The notes under the pieces: generated by a model
Seen by the model: only the letters and a program-made list of their open reading frames with translations
The model's database searches: none
What the model was told of the DNA's origin: nothing
Shown here: positions 52,585 through 60,892 of the stretch, piece by piece
Position numbering within the stretch: position 1 is the stretch's first letter
How the letters are laid out: the number at the start of each line of letters is the position of its first letter
Origin: UBA1444 sp964521625
GTDB taxonomy: Bacteria > Bacillota > Negativicutes > UBA1444
Length of the DNA stretch: 64,000 bases
Direction of reading: 5' to 3'
Assembly (NCBI GenBank): GCA_964521625.1
Contig: CAZFSM010000014.1
Location: 1-64,000 of the forward strand
Program-made: the position numbers and the translations under genes

Positions 52585-52605
52585 AATCGCTATCGCTCCC
52601 TTTTG

Positions 52606-53058
52606 TTACTGCTTATTAATTTTCAGCTCATTTTCTTTGTCGACTACCGTCTGATCATAGACCGATATTTTATAATCCAGCCGCTCCAATGTTCGCTGCA
52701 TTTCTGTCATTCGCTCCAGGAGCAGTTTGCGTTGCTCAACAAAGAGGGCCTTTCTGGCCTCAATCGTTGGATCTCCCTGTTGGAATAGACCGACATACTC
52801 AATCAACACTTAAATTGGCAGCCCAGAAACGCGCATGCAGCGGATAAACTCGACCCATTTGCAGTCTTGATCCATGTAGTCCCTGCCGCCGCTTTTATTA
52901 CGGTTCACCCGTGGGATGAGGCCAATTCGCTCATAATAACGCAGTGTATCCTGAGGCATGCCAAATTTTTGACTGCCTTCGCTGGCGGGATCATCCGGGT
53001 TCTGTAATGGCAAGCGCATAAAGCCAAACCCTAGTTTCTTCATTTCCTCATCTTCCAC
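52606..53058 (-). pseudogene. Aldo/keto reductase-MerR hybrid remnant with internal stop
   Basis: The first 20 codons or so (KKLGFGFMRLPLQNPDDPAS) look like the N-terminus of an aldo/keto reductase. They run straight into a MerR-family core lacking its first helix (QKFGMPQDTLRYYERIGL, RVNRNKSGGRDYMDQDC, VEFIRCMRVSGLPI). A TAA then interrupts the frame at 52810-52812 where MerR proteins usually have Glu, and the dimerisation helix continues below it (EYVGLFQQGDPTIEARKALF). A deletion joining an AKR start to a MerR gene, followed by a nonsense change, explains this best. Confidence 0.8.
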
Positions 53059-53088
53059 CTATGCTAAGAAACTCATCGTCCAAGTTAC

Positions 53089-53119
53089 ATTCTATAGCTT
53101 GGAGTTAACTCTAAGTCAA
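53089..53119 (-). promoter_or_regulatory. MerR-type promoter and operator
   Basis: On the minus strand TTGACT (53114-53119) and TAGAAT (53089-53094) are separated by 19 bases, the stretched spacing typical of MerR-activated promoters. The spacer holds the palindrome CTTAGAGTTAACTCCAAG (53098-53115). It reads into the AKR-MerR remnant and has outlived the gene it controlled. Confidence 0.75.
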
Positions 53120-53256
53120 GCATTTTCGTTCAATCGCCAATCTGGATTGGCCGGACTGGCAGCCAAAGTCGGCAAGCAAGAGGCCGCGAATGCAACCGAC
53201 GTGCTGAACAAGGTCGTCAGTAGCAGAAAGAAGTAGAATCTAAATAGTTTATCCAT
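53116..53256 (-). pseudogene. Truncated secreted-protein remnant
   Basis: About 46 codons encode an intact-looking signal peptide (MDKLFRFYFFLLLTTLFSTS, then VAFAASC) followed by only some 20 residues. The frame ends inside the -35 region of the MerR-type promoter. It is probably the 5' stump of an exported protein cut by the rearrangements here. It matches no family I recognise. Confidence 0.35.
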
Positions 53257-53299
53257 TAAAGTGTCTTTCTCTCCCACTACTAATCTATTGTCTAATGGC

Positions 53300-53350
53300 A
53301 AAAAAGCCGGTTAAGGTGGTGCTACCGATGCTCACCTTAATCGACCTTTT
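53300..53350. terminator. Hairpin, possibly bidirectional terminator
   Basis: TTAAGGTG (53311-53318) and CACCTTAA (53333-53340) form a stem flanked by AAAAAG on the left and CTTTTT on the right, so it could terminate in either direction. Apart from this and the cupin remnant, 53302-53596 contains nothing recognisable. Confidence 0.45.
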
Positions 53351-53441
53351 TACTGTTTCTATTTATTTTGCGCCATATCTATCATTTCTTTGCACCTGAT
53401 ATTTTAACATCCGAACATTGTTTAGCAATCCAGTTTGCATC

Positions 53442-53592
53442 TCATAAGTGCGATTGGGATAAATTCGGCCCGAAGCACCTTACTGCCTTGAAAGTAGCTT
53501 CCCCAGAATTATGAATCGTCAGTTCCCGTACCTTGGCCGGAACAAAAAACTGCTCACCCTGCTTGATTGGATAACGTATCCTAACGTTGCGC
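53442..53592 (-). pseudogene. C-terminal fragment of a cupin-like protein
   Basis: The minus-strand frame reads IRYPIKQGEQFFVPAKVREL, TIHNSGEATFKAVRCFG and ends at a TGA (53442-53444). This looks like the last two strands of a small cupin (phosphomannose-isomerase-like) domain. It has no start and is lost at about 53592, precisely where the IS256-type transposase frame begins, so element insertion or deletion probably removed its 5' part. Confidence 0.5.
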
Positions 53593-54829
53593 ACATTTGA
53601 AAAAAGAGTTGTCACGGATGGATCTTCCCGTGTATGTTGAAGGTGCTAGCCAAAACAACACGAAGGAGCTGAACAAGATGCTGGACGCCGAGGCGGATCA
53701 ACTCACCAATGCCGGCAAGTATGAACGTACAGAAGGAAGAAAAGACACCTGCGCCGGCCATTATCAGCGCAAACTCACCACCAAGGCAGGTGAAGTGACC
53801 TTGAACGTTCCCAAACTTCGCCATCTTCCTTTTGAGACCGCCATTATCGAACGCTACAAACGGCGGGAAAGCAGTATTGAAGAAGCCCTTATCGAGATGT
53901 ACCTGGCGGGAGTTTCTGTTCGCCGGATTGAAGATATTACCGAAGTCCTTTGGGGTAGTAAAGTTTCTGCCGGAACCATCAGCGAGATGAACAAGAAAGT
54001 CTATGGTCACATCGAAGAATGGCGAAATCGCGAGCTCAAATCAACCTACCCTTTATGTCTACTTTGGCGGTATCTATCTAAAGCGCTGTTGGGGCGGTTC
54101 ATACGACAATGTAGCCATATTGGTGGCCTTGGCAGTAGATGAAGATGGCTATCGGGAAATCATCGGTTGCGCAGAAGGCGGTCGGGAAGATAAGGAAAGC
54201 TGGTTGAACTTCCTACGCTGTTTGAAAGAACGAGGTCGCTCCGGCATGAAACTCAGTGTTGCAGATCGCTGCCTGGGCTTTGTTGAAGCCCTCGGAGAAG
54301 TATTTCCAGACTCGAAGTTTCAGCGCTGCGTCGTTCATTTCTACCGAAACAGCTTTTCGGTAACCCCTCTTTCTAAGAGCAAGGAAGTGGTCGCCATGCT
54401 CAAAGCGATTCACGCGCAGGAAGATCTGGAGAGTGCGCGCGAGAAATCAAAGTTGGTCATAGAAAAACTCAAAGGAATGAAACTCCCTGAAGCAGCCAGT
54501 CGACTGGAAAAAGGAATTGAGGACACCATAGCATACATGAACTTCCCCCGGGAACACTGGGGCAAGATACGGACCAACAATGGATTGGAGAGAATCATGC
54601 GAGAAATCCGCCGCAGAACGAGGGTGGTGGGAAGTTTTCCAGACGGGAAATCGGCTTTGAAGCTGGTAGGAGCCAGGCTTCGTCATATTACGACAACCAG
54701 TTGGGGGACGAAGCGACATTTGAATATGGCACTGCTCCAGGAAAAACAGGCCGATGGCGTATCCGAAGCTATCTGAGACCTTCGCAGGAGCCCATCCACA
54801 AATTTGCACAAAAATCTTGACACTACCTT
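53593..54829 (+). mobile_element. Degenerate IS256-family insertion sequence, left end missing
   Basis: Contains a frameshifted IS256/Mutator-type transposase. The right end seems preserved: a sequence ending in CTTGACACTAC near 54825, as in many IS256 elements. No inverted copy of it is found left of the transposase, where a cupin remnant begins instead, so the left end is lost. The element cannot move by itself. Confidence 0.75.
53597..54776 (+). pseudogene. IS256-family transposase, frameshifted and missing a catalytic Asp
   Basis: The first frame (53597 to about 54050) carries KYERTEGRKDTCAGHYQRKL, VPKLRHLPFETAIIERYKRR and GTISEMNKKVYGHIEEWRNR. An extra T in the CCTTTATG run near 54050 shifts the frame; the rest continues from about 54040 as GGIYLKRCWGGSYDNVAILV, GREDKESWLNFLRCLKERG, FQRCVVHFYRN and EHWGKIRTNNGLERIMREIR. 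The usual VYLDGIYLK is VYFGGIYLK here, so the first Asp of the DDE triad is Gly. Either lesion should inactivate the enzyme. Confidence 0.88.
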
Positions 54830-54860
54830 GCTCCAATTGACAGGATCTTGATTATGCAAT

Positions 54861-54889
54861 AAAAAGCGACCCAATTAAGGTCGCTTTTT
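54861..54889. terminator. Bidirectional terminator
   Basis: AAAAAGCGACC (54861-54871) and GGTCGCTTTTT (54879-54889) form a perfect 11-bp stem with A- and T-runs on both sides. It would end the carbonic anhydrase transcript or read-through from the left. The remaining 54890-55011 shows nothing else. Confidence 0.8.
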
Positions 54890-55011
54890 ATTCGTTTTTA
54901 TTACATATCCACGGTAAAACGCATTATCGATTGGCCTTATTCAACGCCAATAAAACGCCTTGTTTCACCCGCAAAAACGCTGCCTGTAATAATAACGATA
55001 ACAATTATTTT

Positions 55012-55611
55012 TCAGCCTACTCCCAAGCTGCTTTCATCAAATCCTGCAGCAGCGTAACCGTTTACAAGAACCTCCACTCGCCCCAAATTCGGGTCAAACA
55101 TGAGGCCATGTACGGGAACATCAGCCGGGATAAGCGGATTATCCCGGATTTGCGCGACTACATCAATCACATTTTCAAACGGGTCTCGAAAACGTTCGAC
55201 CCATCGCTTCAGCTCATCTTTTGCCATTTTGATGGCTTCCGGTGAAATTCCCCGCGCAATCATTTTTTGAAATAGAGAATTCGTATCCAATTTCGCCATC
55301 CCGCAGTCCAGATGCCCAATTACCACGATTTCCCTGACACCAAGCTCAAAAATACTGACAACAAGACTTCGAATAATGCTGCACAAAGGTCCAGTCAACG
55401 TGTTTCCTGCATTTTGTATGAGCTTGGCTTCTCCACGGCTGACCCCGATCGCCGGCAGTAGAAAATTCACCAACCGAGTGTCCATGCAAGCAAAAATAGC
55501 CAATTGGCGACTGGGTATACCGCTGGGAAAAGGTTGAACCGAAGGCTTGTTTGATTCCTGCAGGAATTCATGATTTACCAATAGAATCTGATCCAAAATC
55601 CTCATCTTCAT
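55012..55611 (-). CDS. Beta-carbonic anhydrase-like protein
   Basis: About 197-199 residues. Zinc ligands are visible in FACMDTRL (Cys and the Asp-Arg pair) and VVIGHLDCGMAKL (His and Cys), spaced as in beta-carbonic anhydrases; KLIQNAGNTLTGP lies between. These enzymes interconvert CO2 and bicarbonate. ATG 55605 has the better spacing to AGGAGG than 55611. It follows the OFA transporter gene by 46 bases on the same strand, which fits CO2/bicarbonate handling around oxalate or formate exchange; this link is inferred. Confidence 0.88.
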   Translation of the reverse strand: MKMRILDQILLVNHEFLQESNKPSVQPFPSGIPSRQLAIFACMDTRLVNFLLPAIGVSRGEAKLIQNAGNTLTGPLCSIIRSLVVSIFELGVREIVVIGHLDCGMAKLDTNSLFQKMIARGISPEAIKMAKDELKRWVERFRDPFENVIDVVAQIRDNPLIPADVPVHGLMFDPNLGRVEVLVNGYAAAGFDESSLGVG

Positions 55612-55657
55612 TCCTCCTCATTACTTTGAGGGACACAACAAATGATTGCGATAACCA

Positions 55658-56881
55658 TTAAGTGATGGTGACTTTTCTCGCCGCGCAGCTGCGTGCAAAC
55701 AAGGTTAGCAGAATGGCGACCGCGCACATGATGGCAGCAGCCAGAAAAGCCGTTGAATAATCGCCACTGTTTATTTCCTTGACCCGCGCTGCAAGCCGGG
55801 GTCCGATGAAGGCAGCTACGCCATAGGATGTGAACAGAATACCGTAATTCATGCTAAGATTTTTTGCCCCGAACAGGTCGGCTGTAATCGAGGGGAAAAT
55901 AGCGAAAAATCCGCCAAAACATGCTGCAATAATTGATATCACAGCCACAAATGGTGCAAAAGATCCGGCATATTTTAGCGTGCTCATCATCAGTGCGGAA
56001 AGGATGAACATTACAGCCAGCGTGGGATAAGGACCCATTTTGTCCGAAACCCAGCCCCAGATCACCCGTCCTGCTGTATTGGCCAAAGCCATCAGGCTGA
56101 CCGCAAACGCCGCCGTCTTGGCGTCAAGGCGGATTACCTCCTGCCCGATGGAAGCAGCGTGACCAATGATCATCAATCCGGAAACACATGCGATGGTGTA
56201 CATCATCCACAGAACGTAGAACATGGGCGACCCGAGCATGCCCCTCCAATCCTTGTCATTTGCCGACCCTGCAATAGAGCTATCCGGCGGTTGCCAGCCT
56301 TCGGGAACATAGCCGGTCGGCGGAGCTTTGACATATTGTGCCGCCAAACAGGTGATGACAAGGTATGCAGCGCCAAGAATTTTAAATGTAGTCAGCACAC
56401 CATAGTCCTGTACCAATCCATTGGCGATCGGTGCGTTGATAACCGCTCCCAGCGCAAAACCTGCCGCTACAAGACCAGCGGCCAAGCCCCTTTTGTCCGG
56501 GAACCATTTGACGGCGTTCGAAATACCGGTCCCGTAGATAAAACCGATGCCAAAACCGCCGAGAAGTCCATAGGTCGAATAGAGGGAAGCTAGCGACGTG
56601 GTGAATCCGGCAGCAATGATTCCTGTGCTGAAAATTATGCCGCCTGTGAACATGAGGAATTTGGGTCCGCGAACCGGTTGAATCTTGCCGCCGATAATCA
56701 TGGCGAGCGGAATCATGAACAGGGAGATCGAAAAGGCAAGGGAAGTATCACTGGTCGACCACTGGAACAGGCCGATCAGGGGGCGCTGGAACACGCTCCA
56801 GGCATAGGCCGATCCGACACACAGGTTGATAACGAACATACTGGTAAGAATCAGCCATCGATTATGAATTTGCCCCATCAT
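55658..56881 (-). CDS. OFA-family MFS transporter (oxalate/formate antiporter-like)
   Basis: About 407 residues, 12 membrane segments. NLCVGSAYAWSVFQRPL in the first helix is the OFA signature, followed by FGIGFIYGTGISNAVKWFPD and KRGLAAGLVAAGFALGAVI. OxlT-type proteins exchange oxalate for formate; other members carry pyruvate, lactate or similar acids. GGCGGAG precedes ATG 56881/56878; the frame starts at 56899. Its neighbours suggest a mono- or dicarboxylate linked to acyl-CoA metabolism. Confidence 0.88.
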   Translation of the reverse strand: MMGQIHNRWLILTSMFVINLCVGSAYAWSVFQRPLIGLFQWSTSDTSLAFSISLFMIPLAMIIGGKIQPVRGPKFLMFTGGIIFSTGIIAAGFTTSLASLYSTYGLLGGFGIGFIYGTGISNAVKWFPDKRGLAAGLVAAGFALGAVINAPIANGLVQDYGVLTTFKILGAAYLVITCLAAQYVKAPPTGYVPEGWQPPDSSIAGSANDKDWRGMLGSPMFYVLWMMYTIACVSGLMIIGHAASIGQEVIRLDAKTAAFAVSLMALANTAGRVIWGWVSDKMGPYPTLAVMFILSALMMSTLKYAGSFAPFVAVISIIAACFGGFFAIFPSITADLFGAKNLSMNYGILFTSYGVAAFIGPRLAARVKEINSGDYSTAFLAAAIMCAVAILLTLFARSCAARKVTIT

Positions 56882-56991
56882 TTCTCCGCCTTTCATCATT
56901 GTGGAATACGATTACATTTTTACTGCAGTTTTCGCAATGATGCTGTGAATTGATTCTCGATGCAATTTCACATCACATGTTTCTTGGATCA

Positions 56992-57063
56992 TCAGACACG
57001 TTCTATGATTGTCTGCACGCCTTGACCTCCAACAATGCAAAGTGTTGCCGATTCTTCTTCCAC
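56992..57063 (-). pseudogene. Thiolase C-terminal remnant
   Basis: The minus-strand frame beginning right at the stop of the RibF-like gene reads ESATLCIVGGQGVQTIIERV and ends at TGA (56992-56994). This is the conserved last strand and helix of thiolases (usual form GxATLCIGGGxGxAxxxER). Only about 23 codons remain, with no start of its own. A thiolase gene probably once stood here and was deleted up to its 3' end. Confidence 0.65.
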
Positions 57064-57944
57064 TATCCGTCGGAGGATACCATTTCGTCAGAAATTATTT
57101 CTCCGAAAGCGAGTTTGGCAAAACATCCGTTTTGCGATATGAAAAGCTCATTCAACGAACCGAGAAACTGAATTTCAATCCGCAAAATGCCATTTTTCAT
57201 GGAAACGGAACGGGTCAGGCGAGTCAGTACACCTTCGGTTTGCCGAACATTGTTGGTGGTAACACAGACACTATATATCCCATCACAGGGAACAGACATG
57301 TAATCGTCCACTTCGACAAAAAATTTGTATTCTTTGGGAGAGCACCATTTTTTCCCCACGTATTGAATATATCCAGTCAACTGAACCGGACGAGTGAGCA
57401 TTTGCTCTGCGCCCGAAAGATTTCCAATGGAAATGAGTCTTCGTATCTCCGTACTGCTGACCATTTTTTCGTTCATGGTGACCGAATCGGGAATTTCGAG
57501 GCGATAACCATAATGACGCGAAAGTCTCCGAAGCGTTTGAATGTTCCCGGCTCCTTTGTGTCCGAAAGTATAGTTAGATCCAATAACAATGCATTTGGGT
57601 TCGAATTTTTGATGCAATAGGGCGATGAATTTTTCGGGGCTTATCGACATAAAACCCGGGGTAAATTCAATCTGGGTCAGATAGTCTACCTCTAGATGGC
57701 TGATCAGTCCGGCTTTTTCCTGACTCGTAGTCAAACTTTGCGGGCATCTGGAAGGAGCTATGCAAGATAATGGATGGTTGACGGAAGTGAACACCATGCT
57801 GGTGCCTGACAATCGACGGGAAATTTCCACCGCGCGTTGTATGATCCGTTGATGTCCGACATGAACACCGTCAAAAGTCCCTAGGGCGATTGCTGTTACA
57901 GGCCGGGTTGCCTGAATGGCGGCGAAATCATTTATTATCTCCAC
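57063..57944 (-). CDS. RibF-like FAD synthetase with degenerate riboflavin kinase domain
   Basis: 293 residues. The N-terminal FMN adenylyltransferase domain is intact: AIALGTFDGVHVGHQRIIQ (HxGH-type site), CIVIGSNYTFGHKGAGN and MVSSTEIRRLI. The C-terminal third lacks the PTAN motif and catalytic Glu of riboflavin kinase (it reads YIQYVGKKWCSPKEYKFFVE), so kinase activity is unlikely. It probably makes FAD from FMN. It lies 67 bases after an acyl-CoA dehydrogenase gene and in line with another FAD enzyme, suggesting dedicated cofactor supply. Start GTG 57944 behind AAGGTG. Confidence 0.82.
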   Translation of the reverse strand: MEIINDFAAIQATRPVTAIALGTFDGVHVGHQRIIQRAVEISRRLSGTSMVFTSVNHPLSCIAPSRCPQSLTTSQEKAGLISHLEVDYLTQIEFTPGFMSISPEKFIALLHQKFEPKCIVIGSNYTFGHKGAGNIQTLRRLSRHYGYRLEIPDSVTMNEKMVSSTEIRRLISIGNLSGAEQMLTRPVQLTGYIQYVGKKWCSPKEYKFFVEVDDYMSVPCDGIYSVCVTTNNVRQTEGVLTRLTRSVSMKNGILRIEIQFLGSLNELFISQNGCFAKLAFGEIISDEMVSSDG

Positions 57945-58011
57945 AACGGTTACACCTTCATTCTATGGGGAGGAGGAGAGTTTTCCCTCTCCCCCCCGCT
58001 TTGAAATCTCG

Positions 58012-59154
58012 TTACCGGCAGACAGAGCCGGCGATAACCATGCACTGAGCCTGGTTGGTGCCTTCGTAGATCTGGGTGATCTTGGCGTCGCGCATCATGC
58101 GCTCGACCGGATACTCGCGGCTGTAGCCGTAACCGCCGAAGATCTGAACGGCATCGGTTGTGACCGACATCGCTGTGTCCGAAGCGAATTTCTTCGCCAT
58201 GGCGGCTTCCTTGCCGTACGGCAGGTGCTCGGATTTGTGGAAAGCGGCCCGCATGGTCAGCAGATGGGCAGCTTCGGTCTGGGTTGCCATCTCGGCCAGC
58301 ATGAAGCTGATCGCTTGCTGCTGGATGATCGGTTTGTTGAACTGGACGCGCTGTTTCGCGTATTGAACGGCTGCGTCAATAGCGCCCATGGCGATACCGG
58401 TCGCTTGGGATGCAACGCCGATGCGTCCGCCATCGAGTGTGGTCATGGCGATCTTGAAGCCTTCGCCTTCTTTACCGAGCAGGTTGGCAGCCGGAATGCG
58501 GCAATTTTCCATGATGACTTCGCGCTGCACGGAAGAGCGGATCCCCATTTTTTTCTCGGTTTTGCCGAAAGAGAGACCCGGGGTTCCCAATTCAACGATG
58601 AAGGCGCTCATGCCCTTGAAGGGGCCGGCTTCTTTATTGGTGGAGGCGAAGATCACTTCGATTTCCGCTTCCCCGCCGTTGGTGTTGAACACCTTGGTGC
58701 CGTTGAGGACATAGAAGTCGCCGTCTTTCACTGCGGTGGTGGTGGCGCCGGCCACGTCGGTGCCCGCATTAGGCTCGGTCAAACCGAACGCGCCCATTTT
58801 TTCGCCGCTGGCGAGTGGTTTCAGGAATTTCTGTTTTTGCTCTTCGTTGCCGTATTTGAAAATCGGCCATGAGCAGAGGGAAGTATGCACAGAAAGGCCG
58901 ATGCCGATGCCCGCGTCCGCTTTGGAAATTTCTTCGACTGCCAATGCATAAGCAACAAAGTCCATGCCGGCTCCGCCGTATTCCTCGGGGTAAGGAAGGC
59001 CCATCAGACCGAGTTTTCCCATTTCATTGTAGATATCCCGGGGGAAGATGTCATGCTCGTCCCGCTCGGCTGCGCCAGGGGCGATTCTCTTTGCGGTGAA
59101 TTCCTGTACTGTTTTGCGAAGGGCTTCTTGATCCGGCGTTAATACAAAATTCAT
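58012..59154 (-). CDS. Acyl-CoA dehydrogenase
   Basis: 380 residues of the standard short-chain acyl-CoA dehydrogenase fold. MGAFGLTEPNAGTDVAGATT binds FAD and substrate; QIFGGYGYSREYPVERMMRD and the catalytic base Glu in QIYEGTNQAQ are in place. It oxidises an acyl-CoA to the enoyl-CoA (or the reverse), with electrons passed to ETF. GGAGG precedes the ATG. It follows the dehydratase-like gene across a 218-base gap holding a tandem repeat; both belong to the acyl-CoA operon. Confidence 0.93.
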   Translation of the reverse strand: MNFVLTPDQEALRKTVQEFTAKRIAPGAAERDEHDIFPRDIYNEMGKLGLMGLPYPEEYGGAGMDFVAYALAVEEISKADAGIGIGLSVHTSLCSWPIFKYGNEEQKQKFLKPLASGEKMGAFGLTEPNAGTDVAGATTTAVKDGDFYVLNGTKVFNTNGGEAEIEVIFASTNKEAGPFKGMSAFIVELGTPGLSFGKTEKKMGIRSSVQREVIMENCRIPAANLLGKEGEGFKIAMTTLDGGRIGVASQATGIAMGAIDAAVQYAKQRVQFNKPIIQQQAISFMLAEMATQTEAAHLLTMRAAFHKSEHLPYGKEAAMAKKFASDTAMSVTTDAVQIFGGYGYSREYPVERMMRDAKITQIYEGTNQAQCMVIAGSVCR

Positions 59155-59220
59155 TTGTCATGCCTCCAATTACTTATTTCTTATTCGTCTATCGTTTCTG
59201 GCTGCGTCCAAGATTGCTTT

Positions 59221-59352
59221 ATTCCGGAAATTGTCGGCCTCAGTCCTGTCCCACAGAGGGTGACCGGCTTTGGCCGACCGTCCGGCTCAGGTTGGAATTC
59301 CGAACATCGTCGGCCTCAGTCCTGTCCCGCGAGGGGTGACCGGCTTTGGCCG
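59221..59352. repeat. Two-copy 76-bp-period repeat in the dehydratase-dehydrogenase gap
   Basis: Two 56-base copies (59221-59276 and 59297-59352) start 76 bases apart and differ at only a few positions. Each begins ATTCCG and contains CGGCCTCAGTCCTG, then GGTGACCGGCTTTGGCCG, so the ends CGGCC and GGCCG can pair and each copy could fold as a hairpin, with an inner CCC/GGG stem. No gene or known element explains it. The rest of 59155-59372 is unremarkable. Confidence 0.75.
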
Positions 59353-59372
59353 CAGTTTCGGCAGCATAGATG

Positions 59373-60836
59373 CTATTTTTTTACAGGAGCTGCAGGCTCT
59401 TGGATGGCATCTTCCGGAATATCCATGATCTTCTTGGCCATTCCGAAATAGTCTTCCCATTTGGTCAACCCTTTGACTACCATTTTGGCGCCGTCAGGCG
59501 ATCCGCCGCCGTGCATGCAGCCGGGGATACCGCCGCCGACAGTCAGCCACTCGACCAAACGGGCCATCTTGGCGCGGCTTTCACCGTCAGCTCCGGCTGT
59601 CAGGGCTTTCTTTACAAAAGCGCCATATTCCGTTTGCATATCCTGCCAGGAGGGAATGCAGCCGGTCTCGGCGATGCCGCCGCTGATGTCCTGCGCCATG
59701 ACTTTGGTCATGTACGGCAGCTTGGCCACCTGGGTCTTGTTGGTGTGGGCTAGCAACGCGTCCGGCACAAACACGCCGGATTTCTTTTTCTTGCCGAGAG
59801 CCATGGCGCCTATGCCGAGACCGGCGGTGATTTCATTGTTGATGGCCATTTCGTTCAGCGTGGCCTGGAAGGGTTTGACGGAAAGTCCGTTGGCGCGGGC
59901 CATGCCCATGGCGGCGCCGATCATGATGTCTCCCTGGCCGGCTACGCAGTGGCCGATGGCTGCCCGGTAGATCGAAGCGAAGCTGCCGATGTTCATGCCG
60001 CTGTATTTGAACTCGCCGCACATGAACACGCGCTCGTTCGGAATGAACACATTGTCGAAATGGATGTATGCCTGGGTGATGTTGCCTGCGTGCGGCATAT
60101 CATAGCCTTCTTCCGCGGCGCGGGTGTCGCTGATTCCGCGGCACTCGACGATGGTGATTCCTTGTTCATCGCGGGGTACTGCAAAAGCCACCGCATAGTC
60201 TTTGTCAACTTCGCCGTAACCGGTGCCAGGCATCGCGATGATGTAGTTACAGGCGGCCACGCCGCAGATCTGGATCTTATAGCCACTGACGATAATGCCG
60301 TCCGGTTTGACTTCCTTCACATGAAGGGTAACATCCGGATTGTCCTGCTGGGAAGCTTTCTTGGAGCGGTCGCCTTTGGCGTCGGTGAGAGCGCCGGCCA
60401 AGGCCAGTGCATTGTCTTCTGCGAACTTCATGAAGTTTTTGACGCGAGGCAAATATTGGGTTCCGAGAGCCGCGTCCATCTCAAAAGCAGTATCATACAA
60501 GGTATTCAGTCCAGTCCAGCCGGCGCAGGTCGCGCCCTGGCAGGTGCCGGTCTGGTGATATTGGTCGCGTTTCATTTTGGCATTGCCAATTTGGGCTTCC
60601 ATGCTGTCCTGCAGGGTGTTCCAGCGATGGGCTATCTCGCCTGAGAGTGCTGATTTGCAGGTATAAATCGGTGCCTTCTCCGGGTCAAAGCACGCATCAT
60701 AGGAACGAGCGACCGATTTGACATGCAATGCTGTGTTCGGATCGGTGGTGACGTCCTCGATCAGTTTGCCGAACTTGTAGATGTTGGGCCGCATTTTCTT
60801 GAGGCTCTCGATGTACTGTTGTCCGTTCTTCAACAT
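59373..60836 (-). CDS. 4-hydroxybutyryl-CoA dehydratase/vinylacetyl-CoA isomerase-like flavoprotein, divergent active site
   Basis: 487 residues, collinear with AbfD (4-hydroxybutyryl-CoA dehydratase), an FAD and [4Fe-4S] enzyme. IHFDNVFIPNERVFMCGEF and GDIMIGAAMGMARANG match it well. In AbfD the cluster is held by Cys99, Cys103, His292 and Cys299. Here Cys99 and Cys104 (CQGATC) are four apart, the residue at the His position is Tyr290, and Cys297 remains (with His296 before it); the catalytic Tyr of AbfD aligns with Ile. It may bind the cluster differently and act on another acyl-CoA. GGGGG precedes the ATG. It sits between a CoA-transferase and an acyl-CoA dehydrogenase. Confidence 0.82.
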   Translation of the reverse strand: MLKNGQQYIESLKKMRPNIYKFGKLIEDVTTDPNTALHVKSVARSYDACFDPEKAPIYTCKSALSGEIAHRWNTLQDSMEAQIGNAKMKRDQYHQTGTCQGATCAGWTGLNTLYDTAFEMDAALGTQYLPRVKNFMKFAEDNALALAGALTDAKGDRSKKASQQDNPDVTLHVKEVKPDGIIVSGYKIQICGVAACNYIIAMPGTGYGEVDKDYAVAFAVPRDEQGITIVECRGISDTRAAEEGYDMPHAGNITQAYIHFDNVFIPNERVFMCGEFKYSGMNIGSFASIYRAAIGHCVAGQGDIMIGAAMGMARANGLSVKPFQATLNEMAINNEITAGLGIGAMALGKKKKSGVFVPDALLAHTNKTQVAKLPYMTKVMAQDISGGIAETGCIPSWQDMQTEYGAFVKKALTAGADGESRAKMARLVEWLTVGGGIPGCMHGGGSPDGAKMVVKGLTKWEDYFGMAKKIMDIPEDAIQEPAAPVKK

Positions 60837-60892
60837 GGTTGGTTTCCCCCTTTTAATTTACGTGGCTTTGCCACAATAATACGCTTTTGGGA

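Noticed and set aside
53597..54776. Programmed frameshift in the transposase
   Set aside because: IS256-family transposases are made from one frame; the shift is a plain extra T and a catalytic Asp is also lost, so decay is the better explanation.
59221..59352. CRISPR-like array
   Set aside because: Only two copies of 56 bases separated by 20 bases, no cas genes, and the copies are palindromic; it does not fit an array.
59221..59352. Tandem glycine riboswitch
   Set aside because: The conserved glycine-aptamer core sequences are not present in either copy.
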